Assembly: GCF_003574315.2 (NCBI RefSeq)
Contig: NZ_AP025739.1
Location: forward strand, 62,001 to 126,000
DNA: 64,000 nt
Source: Capsulimonas corticalis
GTDB lineage: Bacteria > Armatimonadota > Armatimonadia > Armatimonadales > Capsulimonadaceae
Direction: 5' to 3'
Both the position numbers and the translations under genes were made by a program. The notes under the pieces were generated by a model. The model searched no databases and had not been told where the DNA came from. It worked only from the letters and a program-made list of their open reading frames with translations. The stretch's first letter is position 1. The number at the start of each line of letters is the position of its first letter. This document shows positions 42,572 to 52,349 of the stretch, in pieces.

Positions 42572-42682
42572 AGCCGTTTCCTCCCCACCCTCAAAAGCTT
42601 ACCGAGAGACCACTATAAAGTTTATTATCGGCTATATGTAACAAAAAGTGAAGTTCCTAACACACAGAGTTTTTACGGAATT

Positions 42683-43369
42683 TTACGCTTCGGCGGAGCC
42701 GTGATGCTCGGTCCAGGCGGCGCTCAGCGCGGCGCGCAGATCGGCGGCGGCCTTCTGCGGATCGGCGGCGCCGGTAATGGCGTCGGTGACCGCCACGCCG
42801 TCCGCTCCGGCGGCGATACAAGCCGCCGCCTGCTCCGGAGTTTGAACGCCGCCGAAGCCGATCACGCGGATCTGAACGGCGTCCTTGATCTTGCGCAGCA
42901 GCGCGAGACCGGGGTGGTCCGCTTCCAGCGCTTCGTCGGCCTGGAAGACCGGGCCGAACTGAACGTAATCCGCGCCGCCGCGCTCCGCGCGCGCCGCTTC
43001 CTCAACCGACCGGGCGAACGCTCCGACCAGCTTGACGTTCTCCCCGCGCAGATAACTGCGCGCTTCCGACGGGCGATAGGAATGCTCACGCAGCATCAGG
43101 CCGTCCGCATGACACTTCTCGGCCAGCTCGATGTCGCCGGTCACAACGAAGAGCGCCTTGCCGGCGGTCATTTCGCGCAAGTGGAGGGAGACAGCGTAGA
43201 TCGCGAGGTCGTCCGTCTCCCCCGCCACCGCGCGCAGCTGGACGATATCGACTCCGCCCTGGATCGCCGCGTCGATGAGGGAGATTGGGCCGGACACCCC
43301 TTCGGAGGATTGCCGGTACAGGTTACGATCAGTCACCAAGGTCAAACTTGGTCCGGTTAAATCTGTCAC
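42683..43369 (-). CDS. thiE: Thiamine-phosphate synthase / TenI-like
   Basis: Encodes 228 residues from a GTG at 43369 (a longer frame from 43414 runs through the promoter). LTLVTDRNLYR, QLRA (residues about 44-47), FVVTGDIELA and the phosphate-binding end GFGGVQTPEQ, GVAVTDAI are the ThiE/TenI barrel pattern. ThiE proper usually has QLR.K and GPVF-TPTK; here GPVFQADEA replaces the last, so it may be TenI-like. TACAAT (43377-43382) is 7 bp before the GTG, so the mRNA may be leaderless. Confidence 0.8.
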   Translation of the reverse strand: MTDLTGPSLTLVTDRNLYRQSSEGVSGPISLIDAAIQGGVDIVQLRAVAGETDDLAIYAVSLHLREMTAGKALFVVTGDIELAEKCHADGLMLREHSYRPSEARSYLRGENVKLVGAFARSVEEAARAERGGADYVQFGPVFQADEALEADHPGLALLRKIKDAVQIRVIGFGGVQTPEQAAACIAAGADGVAVTDAITGAADPQKAAADLRAALSAAWTEHHGSAEA

Positions 43370-43472
43370 AATCGGTATTGTACCCCCATTGTCGTCGGGG
43401 AGGTCAACAAGCAAGGCGGCCCCAGCGGCAAAAAATCATTTGCCGCCGACGCCGCCTTACGCAAGCTTACGA

Positions 43473-45434
43473 CTAGAAGGAGATCTCAGGCATCTCCTCG
43501 GTATCGTCGATAAACACGCGCTTCGCTGCTTCCTCGAAGGTCGTGACGCCCTGCATAATCTTGATCGCGGCGTCTTCGCGCATGGACACCATGCCGCGCG
43601 CCATCGCCGCTTTGCGGATCTTGTTGGATGGAATGCGCGCGAGCACCATGTTTCGGATGTTATCGTCCATCGCCATGATCTCCTGAATGCTGCATCGCCC
43701 CTTGTATCCCGTTCCTTCGCAGACATCGCATCCGCGGCCAATCACGAACGTTGCGCGCTTCACCTCGGGAGCCTCGGGATTCAGACCAAACGATTTGATC
43801 ATCTCCGGATCCGGGCTCGTCGGGATCGCGCAGTTCGTACAGACCTTTCGGACGAGACGCTGGGCCATGACGCCGACAACCGACGAAGCCACCAGGAAGG
43901 GATCGACATCCATGTTCAGCAGGCGCGTGACCGCGCCGGCGGCGTCGTTACAGTGCAGGGTGGAGAAGACCATGTGGCCCGTCAGCGCCGCCCGGAATGC
44001 AATCTCCGCCGTTTCCGAGTCGCGGATCTCGCCGACATAGATAATGTCCGGGTCCTGTCGAAGAATGGCGCGCAGCTGCTTCGCCATCGTCAGACCGGCC
44101 TTCTCATGCACGTTGGACTGGCGGATGCCGTCCAGATCGTACTCGATCGGGTCTTCGACCGTGATGATGTTGACTTCCGGAGTGTGGATCGCCTGAATGG
44201 CGCTATAAAGGGTCGTCGTCTTACCGGATCCTGTCGGGCCGGTCGCGAGGAAGATCCCGTGCGGCTTGCGGATCAGGCCGTTCATCAGCTTGAGATTGCG
44301 CTCGGAGAAGCCGAGCTGATCCAGGCCTGGGCGGCGGCCGCCCTTGTCCAGAATACGAAGAACGACCGATTCGCCGTACTGAGTCGGCAGCGAGGAAACG
44401 CGCATGTCGATCGCGCGGTTGTCCAGAGTGACCGCGATACGGCCGTCCTGCGGCACGCGGCGCTCGGCGATGTTCATGTCCGCCATGATCTTGACGCGCG
44501 ACGTACACGCCGCCTGGAACTCGCGGCGGATGCTGTCCACATGATGGAGCGTGCCGTCAATACGATAGCGAATGTCCAGCGTGTCCCGGCGCGGCTCGAA
44601 GTGGATGTCGCTGGCCCCCGCCTTGATCGCGCGGGAAAGGATGGTGTTGACCAGCTGGATGACCATCGGCTGATCGACATCCGCTTCCTCCAGGCCTTCC
44701 GGCTGATTGCTCGTCAGGACGCCGGTGCGGCCGCCGGCAGGCTGGTTGAGCATCTCTCCCGGCTTGCGCGCGGTCGCCGGCGGCGTGGCGAATCGGGCGG
44801 GGCTGTTGGCGGCGGACGGCGGCAGCAACGCGGGAACGGCGCTGCGCTGTCCCGGAGGCGCGATCGGCGGCTTGGGCGCATTCGGATCGCCGCCGTTGTT
44901 GTTGCGGATATCCGGCCCGGCGGCCGCGCCGGCGACAGTCCCAGCGGCGGCGCCGACCAGCACGCGCGCCGGCTGATAGCTGCGCTCGATCTCTTCCCGA
45001 ACGTGCTCCGCCGTGGCGAGCGCGGGCGCGATGCGAACGCGGTGGGCAACGCCGATCTTGGCGGCCGCTTTCATGATCTCATCGGTCCAGTCGGCGACGG
45101 CGAGACGCAGCGTGCCGTCGGCCTTGCGTCCGATGGGAAGCAGCTCGTATCGCTTCGCCACGGCCGGCTCGATCAGCGAAAGCACCGAGCGGTCGATCGT
45201 CGTTTCTTTCAGATTGATGTAGGGGATATCGAGGAACTGAGCGTGGGCGCGCGTCACCTGCTCTTCGCCCATCATTTCCAGGCTGACCAGGGCGTCGGTA
45301 AACGGCCCGCCATTCTGACGCTGGAGCGCCTGCGCCGACGCGCGCTGCGCGCCGGTGAGCAGGTTCTGCTCCACCAAATACTGGCCGAATTCCTCGGCTC
45401 CCTCAAACTGCGATGTATCAGCCACGTCCGCCAT
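43473..45434 (-). CDS. Type II secretion / type IV pilus assembly ATPase (GspE/PilB)
   Basis: Encodes 653 residues. The N-terminal GspE/PilB N1 domain (about 20-160) is followed by a Pro/Ala-rich linker (about 170-240). The catalytic core has Walker A GPTGSGKT (near 400), the Asp and His boxes (VEDPIEYDLDGIRQ, VFSTLHCNDA) and a zinc module CTNC...CDVC (about 530-568). It powers pilus extension or pseudopilus cycling, and fits the pseudopilin-like gene at 15540-16298. Confidence 0.92.
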   Translation of the reverse strand: MADVADTSQFEGAEEFGQYLVEQNLLTGAQRASAQALQRQNGGPFTDALVSLEMMGEEQVTRAHAQFLDIPYINLKETTIDRSVLSLIEPAVAKRYELLPIGRKADGTLRLAVADWTDEIMKAAAKIGVAHRVRIAPALATAEHVREEIERSYQPARVLVGAAAGTVAGAAAGPDIRNNNGGDPNAPKPPIAPPGQRSAVPALLPPSAANSPARFATPPATARKPGEMLNQPAGGRTGVLTSNQPEGLEEADVDQPMVIQLVNTILSRAIKAGASDIHFEPRRDTLDIRYRIDGTLHHVDSIRREFQAACTSRVKIMADMNIAERRVPQDGRIAVTLDNRAIDMRVSSLPTQYGESVVLRILDKGGRRPGLDQLGFSERNLKLMNGLIRKPHGIFLATGPTGSGKTTTLYSAIQAIHTPEVNIITVEDPIEYDLDGIRQSNVHEKAGLTMAKQLRAILRQDPDIIYVGEIRDSETAEIAFRAALTGHMVFSTLHCNDAAGAVTRLLNMDVDPFLVASSVVGVMAQRLVRKVCTNCAIPTSPDPEMIKSFGLNPEAPEVKRATFVIGRGCDVCEGTGYKGRCSIQEIMAMDDNIRNMVLARIPSNKIRKAAMARGMVSMREDAAIKIMQGVTTFEEAAKRVFIDDTEEMPEISF

Positions 45435-45584
45435 CCTTTATCACTTGCACCCAGATGGAAAAACGCAATACAAGTATTGCGTGAACTTCACGATCCATTC
45501 AATCCCGGGAGCCGGCGCTCTTAATGTCTATTATAACATTAGTGCGCCGGACCTTGTCAGACCTTCAACGAAAACGAATGCGAA

Positions 45585-45968
45585 TTAGCGATCGCGGCGG
45601 CCGCGCAGGCCGCCCCCGTCGTCGTCATCGTCGTCTTCGCCAAAGTGTTCATCCTCGATATCATCGAGCGCGCCGGACGAATCCGTGTAAGACGAAATCT
45701 CTTCTCCCCGGAACACCGTGACCAAAAAATCCTCACGATCGAAGGAGGGAAGGTAAGACGACACGATATCCTCGTCGATCTGCGAAAGCAGTTCTTCCTC
45801 GGTATTGACGGGAAGATCCGCCTCAAGAACGAGCGTGGCGTGGATCGTATCGTGCGCGTAGTGCAGATCCAGCTGGCCGATCCGCCGGTCATCGTCCCAG
45901 ATCAGGAAGATTTCCGAGCTTTGCGTGCGCACCAGACGGGAGAGGCGGTAACGGTAAGTGTTTTCCAT
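45585..45968 (-). CDS. Hypothetical protein with acidic tail
   Basis: Encodes 127 residues. A beta-rich N-terminal domain (IFLIWDDDRRIGQLDLHY, TIHATLVLEADL) is followed by a helix and a very acidic C-terminal stretch (EDEHFGEDDDDDDGGG). Cytoplasmic. No family recognised. It lies 54 bp downstream of ftsH on the same strand and may be cotranscribed. Confidence 0.6.
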   Translation of the reverse strand: MENTYRYRLSRLVRTQSSEIFLIWDDDRRIGQLDLHYAHDTIHATLVLEADLPVNTEEELLSQIDEDIVSSYLPSFDREDFLVTVFRGEEISSYTDSSGALDDIEDEHFGEDDDDDDGGGLRGRRDR

Positions 45969-46022
45969 AAGATAAAAAAAGGGGGAGCCATCGTCTGACT
46001 CCCCCGCGTATCGACGTATCGG

Positions 46023-47975
46023 TTAAGCGGTCTCGGGCCGTAAGTTCGGCAGTGGACGCCGCTGTTCAGGCGTATTGGAAGAGTTGTCGCCGGTGATCGG
46101 CGGCGCGCCGGTGGGAGCGACCAGAGGCTTCGAGGGTTCGGGAGCCTTGGCGCCTTCCATCAGCACGATGAACTCTTCGCGCTCCAGCGATTCCTTCTCC
46201 AGCAGCACGCGGACAATCTCGTCCATCTTCGTGCGGTTGTCGAACAGGATCTGGCGGGAGCGAGCGTAGCAGTCGTCGATAATCGACCGGACTTCCTTGT
46301 CGATCTCGACCGCGATCGTCTCCGAATAGTTGCGCTCCTCGTTCCAGTCACGGCCCAAGAAGGGGTTGCCGTGCCGGGTTCCGAGGACGACCGTTCCGAG
46401 ACGCTCGCTCATACCATATTCACAGACCATGGCGCGAGCGATAGCGGTGGCGCGCTCGAAGTCATTCGACGCGCCGGTCGTCACCTCGCCGTAAACGGCT
46501 TCTTCGGCGACGCGGCCCGCGAGCAGGGCGCAGATATCGTCGAGGAACTCCTGACGGGTGGTCAGGTACTTGTCCTCGGTCGGATACTGCATCGTGTATC
46601 CCAGGGCGCGGCCTCGGGGCAGGATCGAGATCTTATGGACCGGGTTGGCGTTGGGCAGAAGCTCGCCGACGATCGCGTGGCCGACCTCATGGTAGGCGAT
46701 CCGCTCGCGGATCTGATCGTTCATGATGCGCGACTTGCGCTCGGGACCGGCTACCACGCGGTCGACGGACTCGTTGAAGTCCGGAATCTCAATGCGCGTC
46801 TTGTCCTTGCGCGCCGCCAGTAGCGCCGCTTCATTGACCAGGTTCGCCAGATCCGCGCCGCTGAAGCCGGGAGTGCGGCGGGCCAGCGCATGCGCGCTGA
46901 CATCTTCCGCGATCGGCTTGCCGCGCAGGTGGACTTCCAGGATCGCCTCGCGGCCCTTGGCGTCCGGCGTATCCACCGTCACATGGCGGTCGAAGCGTCC
47001 GGGGCGCAGAAGCGCCGGGTCCAGGACATCCGGGCGGTTTGTCGCGGCGATCATGATGACGCCGGAGTTCTGATCGAAGCCGTCCATCTCGACCAGCAAT
47101 TGGTTGAGAGTCTGTTCCCGCTCGTCGTGACCACCGCCCATGCCGGCGCCGCGCTGGCGTCCGACGGCGTCGATCTCGTCGATAAAGATCAGCGAGGGCC
47201 GGTTGGCCTTGGCCGTGTCAAACAAGTCGCGGACGCGGCTGGCGCCGACGCCGACGAACATCTCGACAAAGTCCGAACCTGAGATATGGAAGAACGGCAC
47301 GCCCGCCTCGCCGGCGATGGCGCGGGCCAGCATCGTCTTGCCGCATCCGGGAGGTCCGAGCAGCAGCACGCCCTTCGGGATCTTGGCGCCCAGCGCCTGG
47401 AACTTCTTCGCGTTCTTCAGGAACTCGACGACTTCCTCCAGCTCCTGCTTGGCTTCCTCGACGCCCGCGACGTCATCGAAGGTCACCTTCGGAACGCTGT
47501 CCGTCAGACGCTTCGCCTTGGAGCGGCCGAACGACATCGCCTGGTTTCCGCCGCTCTGCGCCTGACGCAGGAAGAAGAGCCAGATGAAGATGACGGCGCC
47601 CAGGGGCAGCAGGCCCGTGACGATCATCGCCCAGGTGCTGTCCGAGATCGGCGACTTCGGATACTTGAAGTTGACGTGATGATCGCGCAGATTCTTGTCG
47701 AGGTCCCGCATGATCTGCGGGTTGTCGGGAAGTTCTACCGTAAAGCCGCCCGAGCGCTGTCCGGCGTTTGCCGCGTACACGCCCTTGAACGTCCCTTTAT
47801 CGATCTCACCGCTGCTCACCCACCCGTTTTCGACATCATCGACGAATTGGCTGTAGGGAACGGATTTGAGCGTATCGCCGCCCATAAACGGGATGCGGTG
47901 GTTGCCTACCAGATACAACACTGTCGCAAGGACAATGAAGGGTACGAGGAAACGTAGTATTTTATTTGTGTTCAA
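46023..47975 (-). CDS. ftsH: ATP-dependent zinc metalloprotease FtsH
   Basis: Encodes 650 residues. The TTG at 47975 is preferred: GGAGGGAGG lies 5 bases upstream, whereas the longer GTG start at 47993 would place that site inside codons 2-4. Two membrane helices flank a small periplasmic domain; the AAA module has [16 protein letters not shown] and the second region of homology ([18 protein letters not shown]), and the zinc site is HEVGH (near residue 425). It degrades membrane and short-lived proteins. Confidence 0.95.
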   Translation of the reverse strand: MNTNKILRFLVPFIVLATVLYLVGNHRIPFMGGDTLKSVPYSQFVDDVENGWVSSGEIDKGTFKGVYAANAGQRSGGFTVELPDNPQIMRDLDKNLRDHHVNFKYPKSPISDSTWAMIVTGLLPLGAVIFIWLFFLRQAQSGGNQAMSFGRSKAKRLTDSVPKVTFDDVAGVEEAKQELEEVVEFLKNAKKFQALGAKIPKGVLLLGPPGCGKTMLARAIAGEAGVPFFHISGSDFVEMFVGVGASRVRDLFDTAKANRPSLIFIDEIDAVGRQRGAGMGGGHDEREQTLNQLLVEMDGFDQNSGVIMIAATNRPDVLDPALLRPGRFDRHVTVDTPDAKGREAILEVHLRGKPIAEDVSAHALARRTPGFSGADLANLVNEAALLAARKDKTRIEIPDFNESVDRVVAGPERKSRIMNDQIRERIAYHEVGHAIVGELLPNANPVHKISILPRGRALGYTMQYPTEDKYLTTRQEFLDDICALLAGRVAEEAVYGEVTTGASNDFERATAIARAMVCEYGMSERLGTVVLGTRHGNPFLGRDWNEERNYSETIAVEIDKEVRSIIDDCYARSRQILFDNRTKMDEIVRVLLEKESLEREEFIVLMEGAKAPEPSKPLVAPTGAPPITGDNSSNTPEQRRPLPNLRPETA

Positions 47976-48223
47976 CAGTGCCTCCCTCCGCACATTCGGA
48001 ACAACGTGGGAAGAAAATCCGACCGGTTGATCTGCATCCAGACTTTACCGTGGCGGAAGTATACCACATTCTCCTCGCGGCCGACAACAACGAGCGATCG
48101 CTGTCGCAGGGGCGTATGCGTTCTTTCATTAACTACGCAAATGGGCGCACTCGCGTTCCCCATCGAAAAGCGCGCATGTAAATCCGTTCTACCCAAACTC
48201 CGCGCAGAGTATGCGCGCTCGCG

Positions 48224-48595
48224 TCAAATCGACGCTTCCGGCCCGGTTCGCAGGCGCTCGCCAATCGGAACGGGCAGGTTTGCAAGCGTCCCCGCGCCCA
48301 TTTCGATCGTGTGAACAGCCCCAGGACAGCGCACCAGCGCGCGCCAGGGCGGCACATTCGGGCAGACCGCAAGCACGGTCAAGTCGCGGCTCAAAAAGAG
48401 AATATCCAGGGGAAACGCAACAAACCATGTATGGACGGAAGCCACATCGGGAAGCCAGAGCCCCTCGCCCGCCGGCAGCGCGCGCCGGCCCAAGACGCCG
48501 ACGCCCTTCCCCAGCCAGGAATTTACCTGCGCCACGCTCCCCAGCAAGAGCCCACTCGATTCCATCGTCAGCGTGAAGCGGGGATAAACGGCCAT
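48224..48595 (-). CDS. DUF192 family protein
   Basis: Encodes 123 residues. The pattern GVLGRRALPAGEGLWL, HTWFVAFPLDILFLSRD, NVPPWR and the final VHTIEMGAG is the DUF192 fold. No signal peptide, unlike many members. Function unknown in the family. The 230 bp between it and ftsH hold nothing I can support. Confidence 0.82.
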   Translation of the reverse strand: MAVYPRFTLTMESSGLLLGSVAQVNSWLGKGVGVLGRRALPAGEGLWLPDVASVHTWFVAFPLDILFLSRDLTVLAVCPNVPPWRALVRCPGAVHTIEMGAGTLANLPVPIGERLRTGPEASI

Positions 48596-48659
48596 ATCCG
48601 ACCAGTTTACCCGGCCGCGAAGCCATTGCGCCCAACAGAGATCAATCCGCCCAAATAAA

Positions 48660-48703
48660 CAAAAGCGGCTCCGCTCCTTTGTGAGTGAGCGAAGCCGCTT
48701 TTG
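48660..48703 (-). terminator. Intrinsic terminator of the PEP-CTERM gene
   Basis: On the minus strand a 17-bp near-perfect stem (48687-48703 with 48660-48676, one G-T pair) is followed by TTTATTTG. It lies about 95 bp after the PEP-CTERM stop. Confidence 0.75.
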
Positions 48704-48798
48704 AGTGCTAGCGGAATTATGCGCCGATCAGACCGTCGCTTTTACCATCCGGAGATAACAAAAGACACGGCCTCCGTTCGACGCGTCACGCGTCCGAC

Positions 48799-49422
48799 TT
48801 ACGCAGTCGGAGTGAACGACGTGCGGCGTCGGAACGCCAGCAGCGCCAGGATTGAGCCGCCCGCCAGGAAAGCGACGACGCTGCCCGGCTCGGGAGTAGT
48901 CAGACGATTTGGCGTGAAAGTTACAATCGCGCCCTGGGTGCCCAGGCTGCCGGTCGCTCCGGGAGGAGTCGTGAAGGTCCGGTTGAGCGTGTAGGTGCCG
49001 TCCGCAAAGCTGAATGTCAGCGCGGGGGTCGAGAAGACGTCAGTGACGCTCGTGCTAGGAGCATTGCCGCCAACGCCGCCGTCGGCATCGCCAACGAATG
49101 AGCCTGAGAAGCTCTTGGTTATGTTCCCGCCAGACGCAACATCATGGATGGTGATGGTTGCAGAGTAGGGATCGTTGAAGTGGTTCGGACCAGTCCCAGG
49201 AGTGGTGTTGAGCGATAAGTTGCTCAGCGTGATGAACGTGGTGGCGCCGACGGGACCAGCGGTCGTCGGTAAAATCGTCAGAGTGCTGGTGCCGCTGACA
49301 ATCGATGTGCTGGCGTAAGAAGTGGAGTAGGTGAAGTTCTGAGCGTTTGCCTGTGTTCCGCTCAGCAGAGCGCCAAGAGCCGCGACGGCGATTGCGCCGC
49401 CAATGGCGTTTCGTGTTAACAT
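48799..49422 (-). CDS. PEP-CTERM sorting-domain protein
   Basis: Encodes 207 residues; AAGGAA precedes the ATG at 49422. A signal peptide (to AQA near residue 28) leads into a beta-rich Ser/Thr-rich body; the C-terminus has PEP followed by a hydrophobic helix and an RRR cluster, the PEP-CTERM signal recognised by exosortase. It would be anchored or released at the cell surface. The gene has no exosortase nearby in this window. The 361-bp gap upstream (49423-49783) is A+T-rich and holds no gene I can support. Confidence 0.85.
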   Translation of the reverse strand: MLTRNAIGGAIAVAALGALLSGTQANAQNFTYSTSYASTSIVSGTSTLTILPTTAGPVGATTFITLSNLSLNTTPGTGPNHFNDPYSATITIHDVASGGNITKSFSGSFVGDADGGVGGNAPSTSVTDVFSTPALTFSFADGTYTLNRTFTTPPGATGSLGTQGAIVTFTPNRLTTPEPGSVVAFLAGGSILALLAFRRRTSFTPTA

Positions 49423-49783
49423 GAGTGTGGTTCCTTTTGATCCGAAGCATGGACCAATTAAGTTGACTGGGAGACATAAGTCCGCTGGCGCAACAGGATG
49501 AACAGCAATAATCACGTTGCGAACAGAGGAGCGTACAACACTGGGGATCCAGAACCGCACAGCAAATATACCTCGCCGCGCAAAAAAATAAACACGAATA
49601 TAAGGAATTTCTAAAAATATTTTTCAGAGTATAAATACGGATTGCTTACCATTTTTTATATAAACGAATCACTTAATTATATGAATGAAAGCTATTATCA
49701 CAATTTAATCTTAACGTACGCCAGGCAGCGGCGCCAGGAGAAAAGAAGCGATTCGCCGTCTTCCATCCTGGCGCGTTTTCGTG

Positions 49784-50266
49784 TCACTCTTCGTATCCGG
49801 AAACAGCGCGCACGCTGACGTCGCCGCGCTTTTTCAGCTGGAATGTCAGCTTGTTCGGAGAGCCACAGGAAGGACACTCTTCAATGCGAACCTCCGTCGG
49901 CCCCTCGTCCAGCGCTTCGCGATCGACCCGCGTCGAGACAGCCGCGTCACAGCAAAAGCACTTGTAGTCAATGCGTTCCTCGGGGATCGGTTCGTGCTTC
50001 TTTTCCTGGAGACGAGCCCAGCGGAAGTGGACGAACAATCGCCCCCAGTTGTCTCCGTCCTTTTCGATCCGATGGTACTGCGCTCGGATTTCGGGACGCT
50101 CCAAAAAACGGACAACCGTTTTCTTAAGCGCGCCCGATCCTTTGCCCGGTATGATCTCAAGCTCCGTCGCTCGTTTTGTCACGGCGTCTTCGATCCCCTT
50201 GAGCAGGGACGCCTCGATCTCGCGGCTATCGTTGTAAATCGGATGCAGGTCCAGCTTAATCTTCAA
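49784..50266 (-). CDS. Smr-domain protein with C-terminal zinc finger
   Basis: Encodes 160 residues from a TTG at 50266 with GGGAGAGAG as ribosome site. Residues 2-75 are the Smr fold (KIKLDLHPI, then LEIIPGKGSGALKKTV), the usual LDLHG Gly replaced by Pro. A Cys pair CFCC and CPSC (residues about 113 and 140) form a likely zinc knuckle not usual in Smr proteins. Smr domains nick or bind DNA or RNA. Confidence 0.75.
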   Translation of the reverse strand: MKIKLDLHPIYNDSREIEASLLKGIEDAVTKRATELEIIPGKGSGALKKTVVRFLERPEIRAQYHRIEKDGDNWGRLFVHFRWARLQEKKHEPIPEERIDYKCFCCDAAVSTRVDREALDEGPTEVRIEECPSCGSPNKLTFQLKKRGDVSVRAVSGYEE

Positions 50267-50410
50267 TACTCTCTCCCCAAACTCTCTCTTTCGGCGCGGC
50301 GCGCAGGAAATCTCTCTTGACAAAATGAACTCATGCGCCGTACCCGCCTTTCTTCCATACCGTAACTATTCGGTTCCAAATTTTCGTTCCGCCGCCTGGA
50401 GGATCCTGAC

Positions 50411-51604
50411 ATAGAGCTTAGCATCGAACGTGTCGAAATCTTGCTTCTCGTCTCCGCGATCGTCGCCACCGTCTCCCAGCGGCTCCGGCTTCCCTATACC
50501 GTCGGGCTCGTGCTCGCCGGCGTCGTGATGGCGCTCACCAGCGCGACATCTCAGGTCCATCTCACAAAGCACCTCATCTTCAACGCGTTTCTGCCGCCGC
50601 TGATCTTTGAAGCCGCATACTTTATACCATGGACTGAGCTGCGGCGCGATTTCAGCCCTATCACCGTCCTTGCGACGGTCGGCGTTTTGATCGCCGCCGC
50701 CGTGACGGCGGCGGGGATGCATTTCGGCGCGCAGTGGTCCTGGCCGAGCGCGCTGCTGTTCGGCGTGCTGATCTCCGCGACCGACCCGGTTTCGGTCATC
50801 GCCACGTTCAAGGACGCCGGCGTCCACGGACGTTTGCGGCTGCTGGTGGAGGCGGAAAGCCTCTTCAACGACGGCACGGCGGCAGTGCTCTTCGCCGTTG
50901 TCTCGGCGGCGCTGCTGGGCGCGGGCATGTCCGCCGGCGCCGTCGTCCTCAGCTTTGTCGTCACGGTCGTGGGAGGCGTCCTCTGCGGCGCGCTCGTCGG
51001 CGCGGCGGCCCTGCTGCTGATCGGACGCGCCACGGACCATCTTGTGGAGATCTCCTTCACCGTGGTCGCCGCGTACGGCTCGTTTTTATTGGCCGAGCAG
51101 TTCCATCTGTCGGGGGTGCTCGCGACGCTGACGGCGGGGATGCTGATCGGCAATATCGGCCCCGCGCGCGCCATCACGGATCGCGGGCGTGAAGCGGTCG
51201 GCGCGTTCTGGGAGTACGCGGCCTTTCTCGCCAACTCGCTGATCTTCCTGCTGATCGGCCTGCGCGGCGCGCGGGAAAGCTTCGCCGCGCTGCTCGTCCC
51301 CACCCTCATCGCCATCGCCGTCGTCCTCGCCGGCCGCGCCGCGTCCGTCTACGGCTGCTGCGCTTTCTACGCGCGCGCCGCGCGGCGCATCTCCCTCCAG
51401 CGCCAGCACATCCTCTTCTGGGGCGGCCTGCGCGGCGCCCTCGCCCTGGCGCTCGCCCTCGGCCTGCCGCCCGAGACCCCGGACCGCTCCCAAATCCTCA
51501 CCGTCACCTTCGGCGTCGTCGCCTTCTCCATCATTGTACAAGGACTGACCATCACGCCGCTGCTGCGGCGGCTGGGAGAGATTGAAACAAAGCCCCACTC
51601 TTGA
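50411..51604 (+). CDS. CPA1-type cation:proton antiporter
   Basis: Encodes 397 residues if started at an ATA at 50411 that follows GGAGGA by 7 bases; the first ordinary start (TTG at 50441) has no ribosome site and would cut off the first helix. About 11 membrane helices; the ion-binding signature FLPPLIFEAAY, ATDPVSV and the VEAESLFNDGTA motif are those of Na+(K+)/H+ exchangers. It exports sodium or potassium in exchange for protons across the inner membrane. Confidence 0.85.
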   Translation: MELSIERVEILLLVSAIVATVSQRLRLPYTVGLVLAGVVMALTSATSQVHLTKHLIFNAFLPPLIFEAAYFIPWTELRRDFSPITVLATVGVLIAAAVTAAGMHFGAQWSWPSALLFGVLISATDPVSVIATFKDAGVHGRLRLLVEAESLFNDGTAAVLFAVVSAALLGAGMSAGAVVLSFVVTVVGGVLCGALVGAAALLLIGRATDHLVEISFTVVAAYGSFLLAEQFHLSGVLATLTAGMLIGNIGPARAITDRGREAVGAFWEYAAFLANSLIFLLIGLRGARESFAALLVPTLIAIAVVLAGRAASVYGCCAFYARAARRISLQRQHILFWGGLRGALALALALGLPPETPDRSQILTVTFGVVAFSIIVQGLTITPLLRRLGEIETKPHS

Positions 51605-51629
51605 CAACCCATCCCCGAATCCGTACACT
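51601..51629 (+). promoter_or_regulatory. Promoter of the amino-sugar operon, leaderless layout
   Basis: -35 TTGACA (51601-51606, overlapping the antiporter stop), 17-bp spacer, -10 TACACT (51624-51629). The ATG of nanE follows after 6 bp, with no ribosome site. Confidence 0.75.
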
Positions 51630-51635
51630 GACGGC

Positions 51636-52343
51636 ATGACGATTTCTCAACTTTATTCTCTGGAAACTTTGAACGAGCGCCTGCGCGGCGGCCTCATTGT
51701 GAGCTGTCAGGCGCTGCCGGGCGAAGCGCTGTTTGGCGGCGAGATCATGGCGCGGTTGGCCGTCGCGGCGGAGCGGGGCGGAGCGGTCGGGATTCGCGCG
51801 AATAGTCCCGTGGATATCGCGGCGATCCGCGCCGTCACGAGCTTGCCGATCATCGGTCTGTTCAAAGTCGATGTGGCGAATTACGACGTGTATATCACGC
51901 CGACCGTGAAGGACGCGCTGGCCGTGGCGGAAGCGGGCGCGGATATCATCGCGCTGGACGCCACGGATCGGCCGCATCCGGAAGGGACGACGGCGGAGTT
52001 TATCGCCGCTGTCCGAGTCGCGACGGGGCTGCCTGTATTGGCGGACATTTCGACGTTTGCGGAAGGCGTCGCCGCGCAGGAGGCGGGCGCGGAGTTTATA
52101 TCGACGACGATGTCGGGATACACGCCTTATAGCCCGCAATTGGAGGGACCGGATTTGGAGCTGGCGACGCGGCTGGCGGCGGAGCTCAAGAGGCCGCTCT
52201 TCGCCGAAGGGCGCATCCATACGCCGGAGCAGGCGCGGGCGGCGCTGGACGCGGGGGCGTTTGCGGTGATTGTCGGCGGGGCCATCACGCGGCCCCAGCA
52301 GATCACCGAGCGGTTCGCGCGCGCCGTCGCCGCCGGGAAGTAG
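51636..52343 (+). CDS. nanE: N-acetylmannosamine-6-phosphate 2-epimerase
   Basis: Encodes 235 residues. A TIM barrel with LIVSCQALPGEALF, LFKVD (catalytic Lys), IALDATDRPHP, and the phosphate-binding end FAEGRIHTPEQ and VVGGAITRP. It converts ManNAc-6-P to GlcNAc-6-P in sialic acid or amino-sugar breakdown. The next gene is a sugar kinase of the ROK family, 6 bp downstream, which could supply the phosphate. Confidence 0.9.
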   Translation: MTISQLYSLETLNERLRGGLIVSCQALPGEALFGGEIMARLAVAAERGGAVGIRANSPVDIAAIRAVTSLPIIGLFKVDVANYDVYITPTVKDALAVAEAGADIIALDATDRPHPEGTTAEFIAAVRVATGLPVLADISTFAEGVAAQEAGAEFISTTMSGYTPYSPQLEGPDLELATRLAAELKRPLFAEGRIHTPEQARAALDAGAFAVIVGGAITRPQQITERFARAVAAGK

Positions 52344-52349
52344 CCATTC

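Noticed and set aside
43370-43480. TPP riboswitch upstream of the thiE-like gene
   Set aside because: The predicted transcript begins at the start codon and no thi-box sequence is present.
41096-45524. Very long plus-strand frames (about 750 codons each) opposite the NAGPA/thiE and gspE genes
   Set aside because: They are antisense shadows caused by high G+C third positions; the minus-strand proteins have full domain signatures while the plus-strand ones are Arg/His/Ala-rich with no motif.
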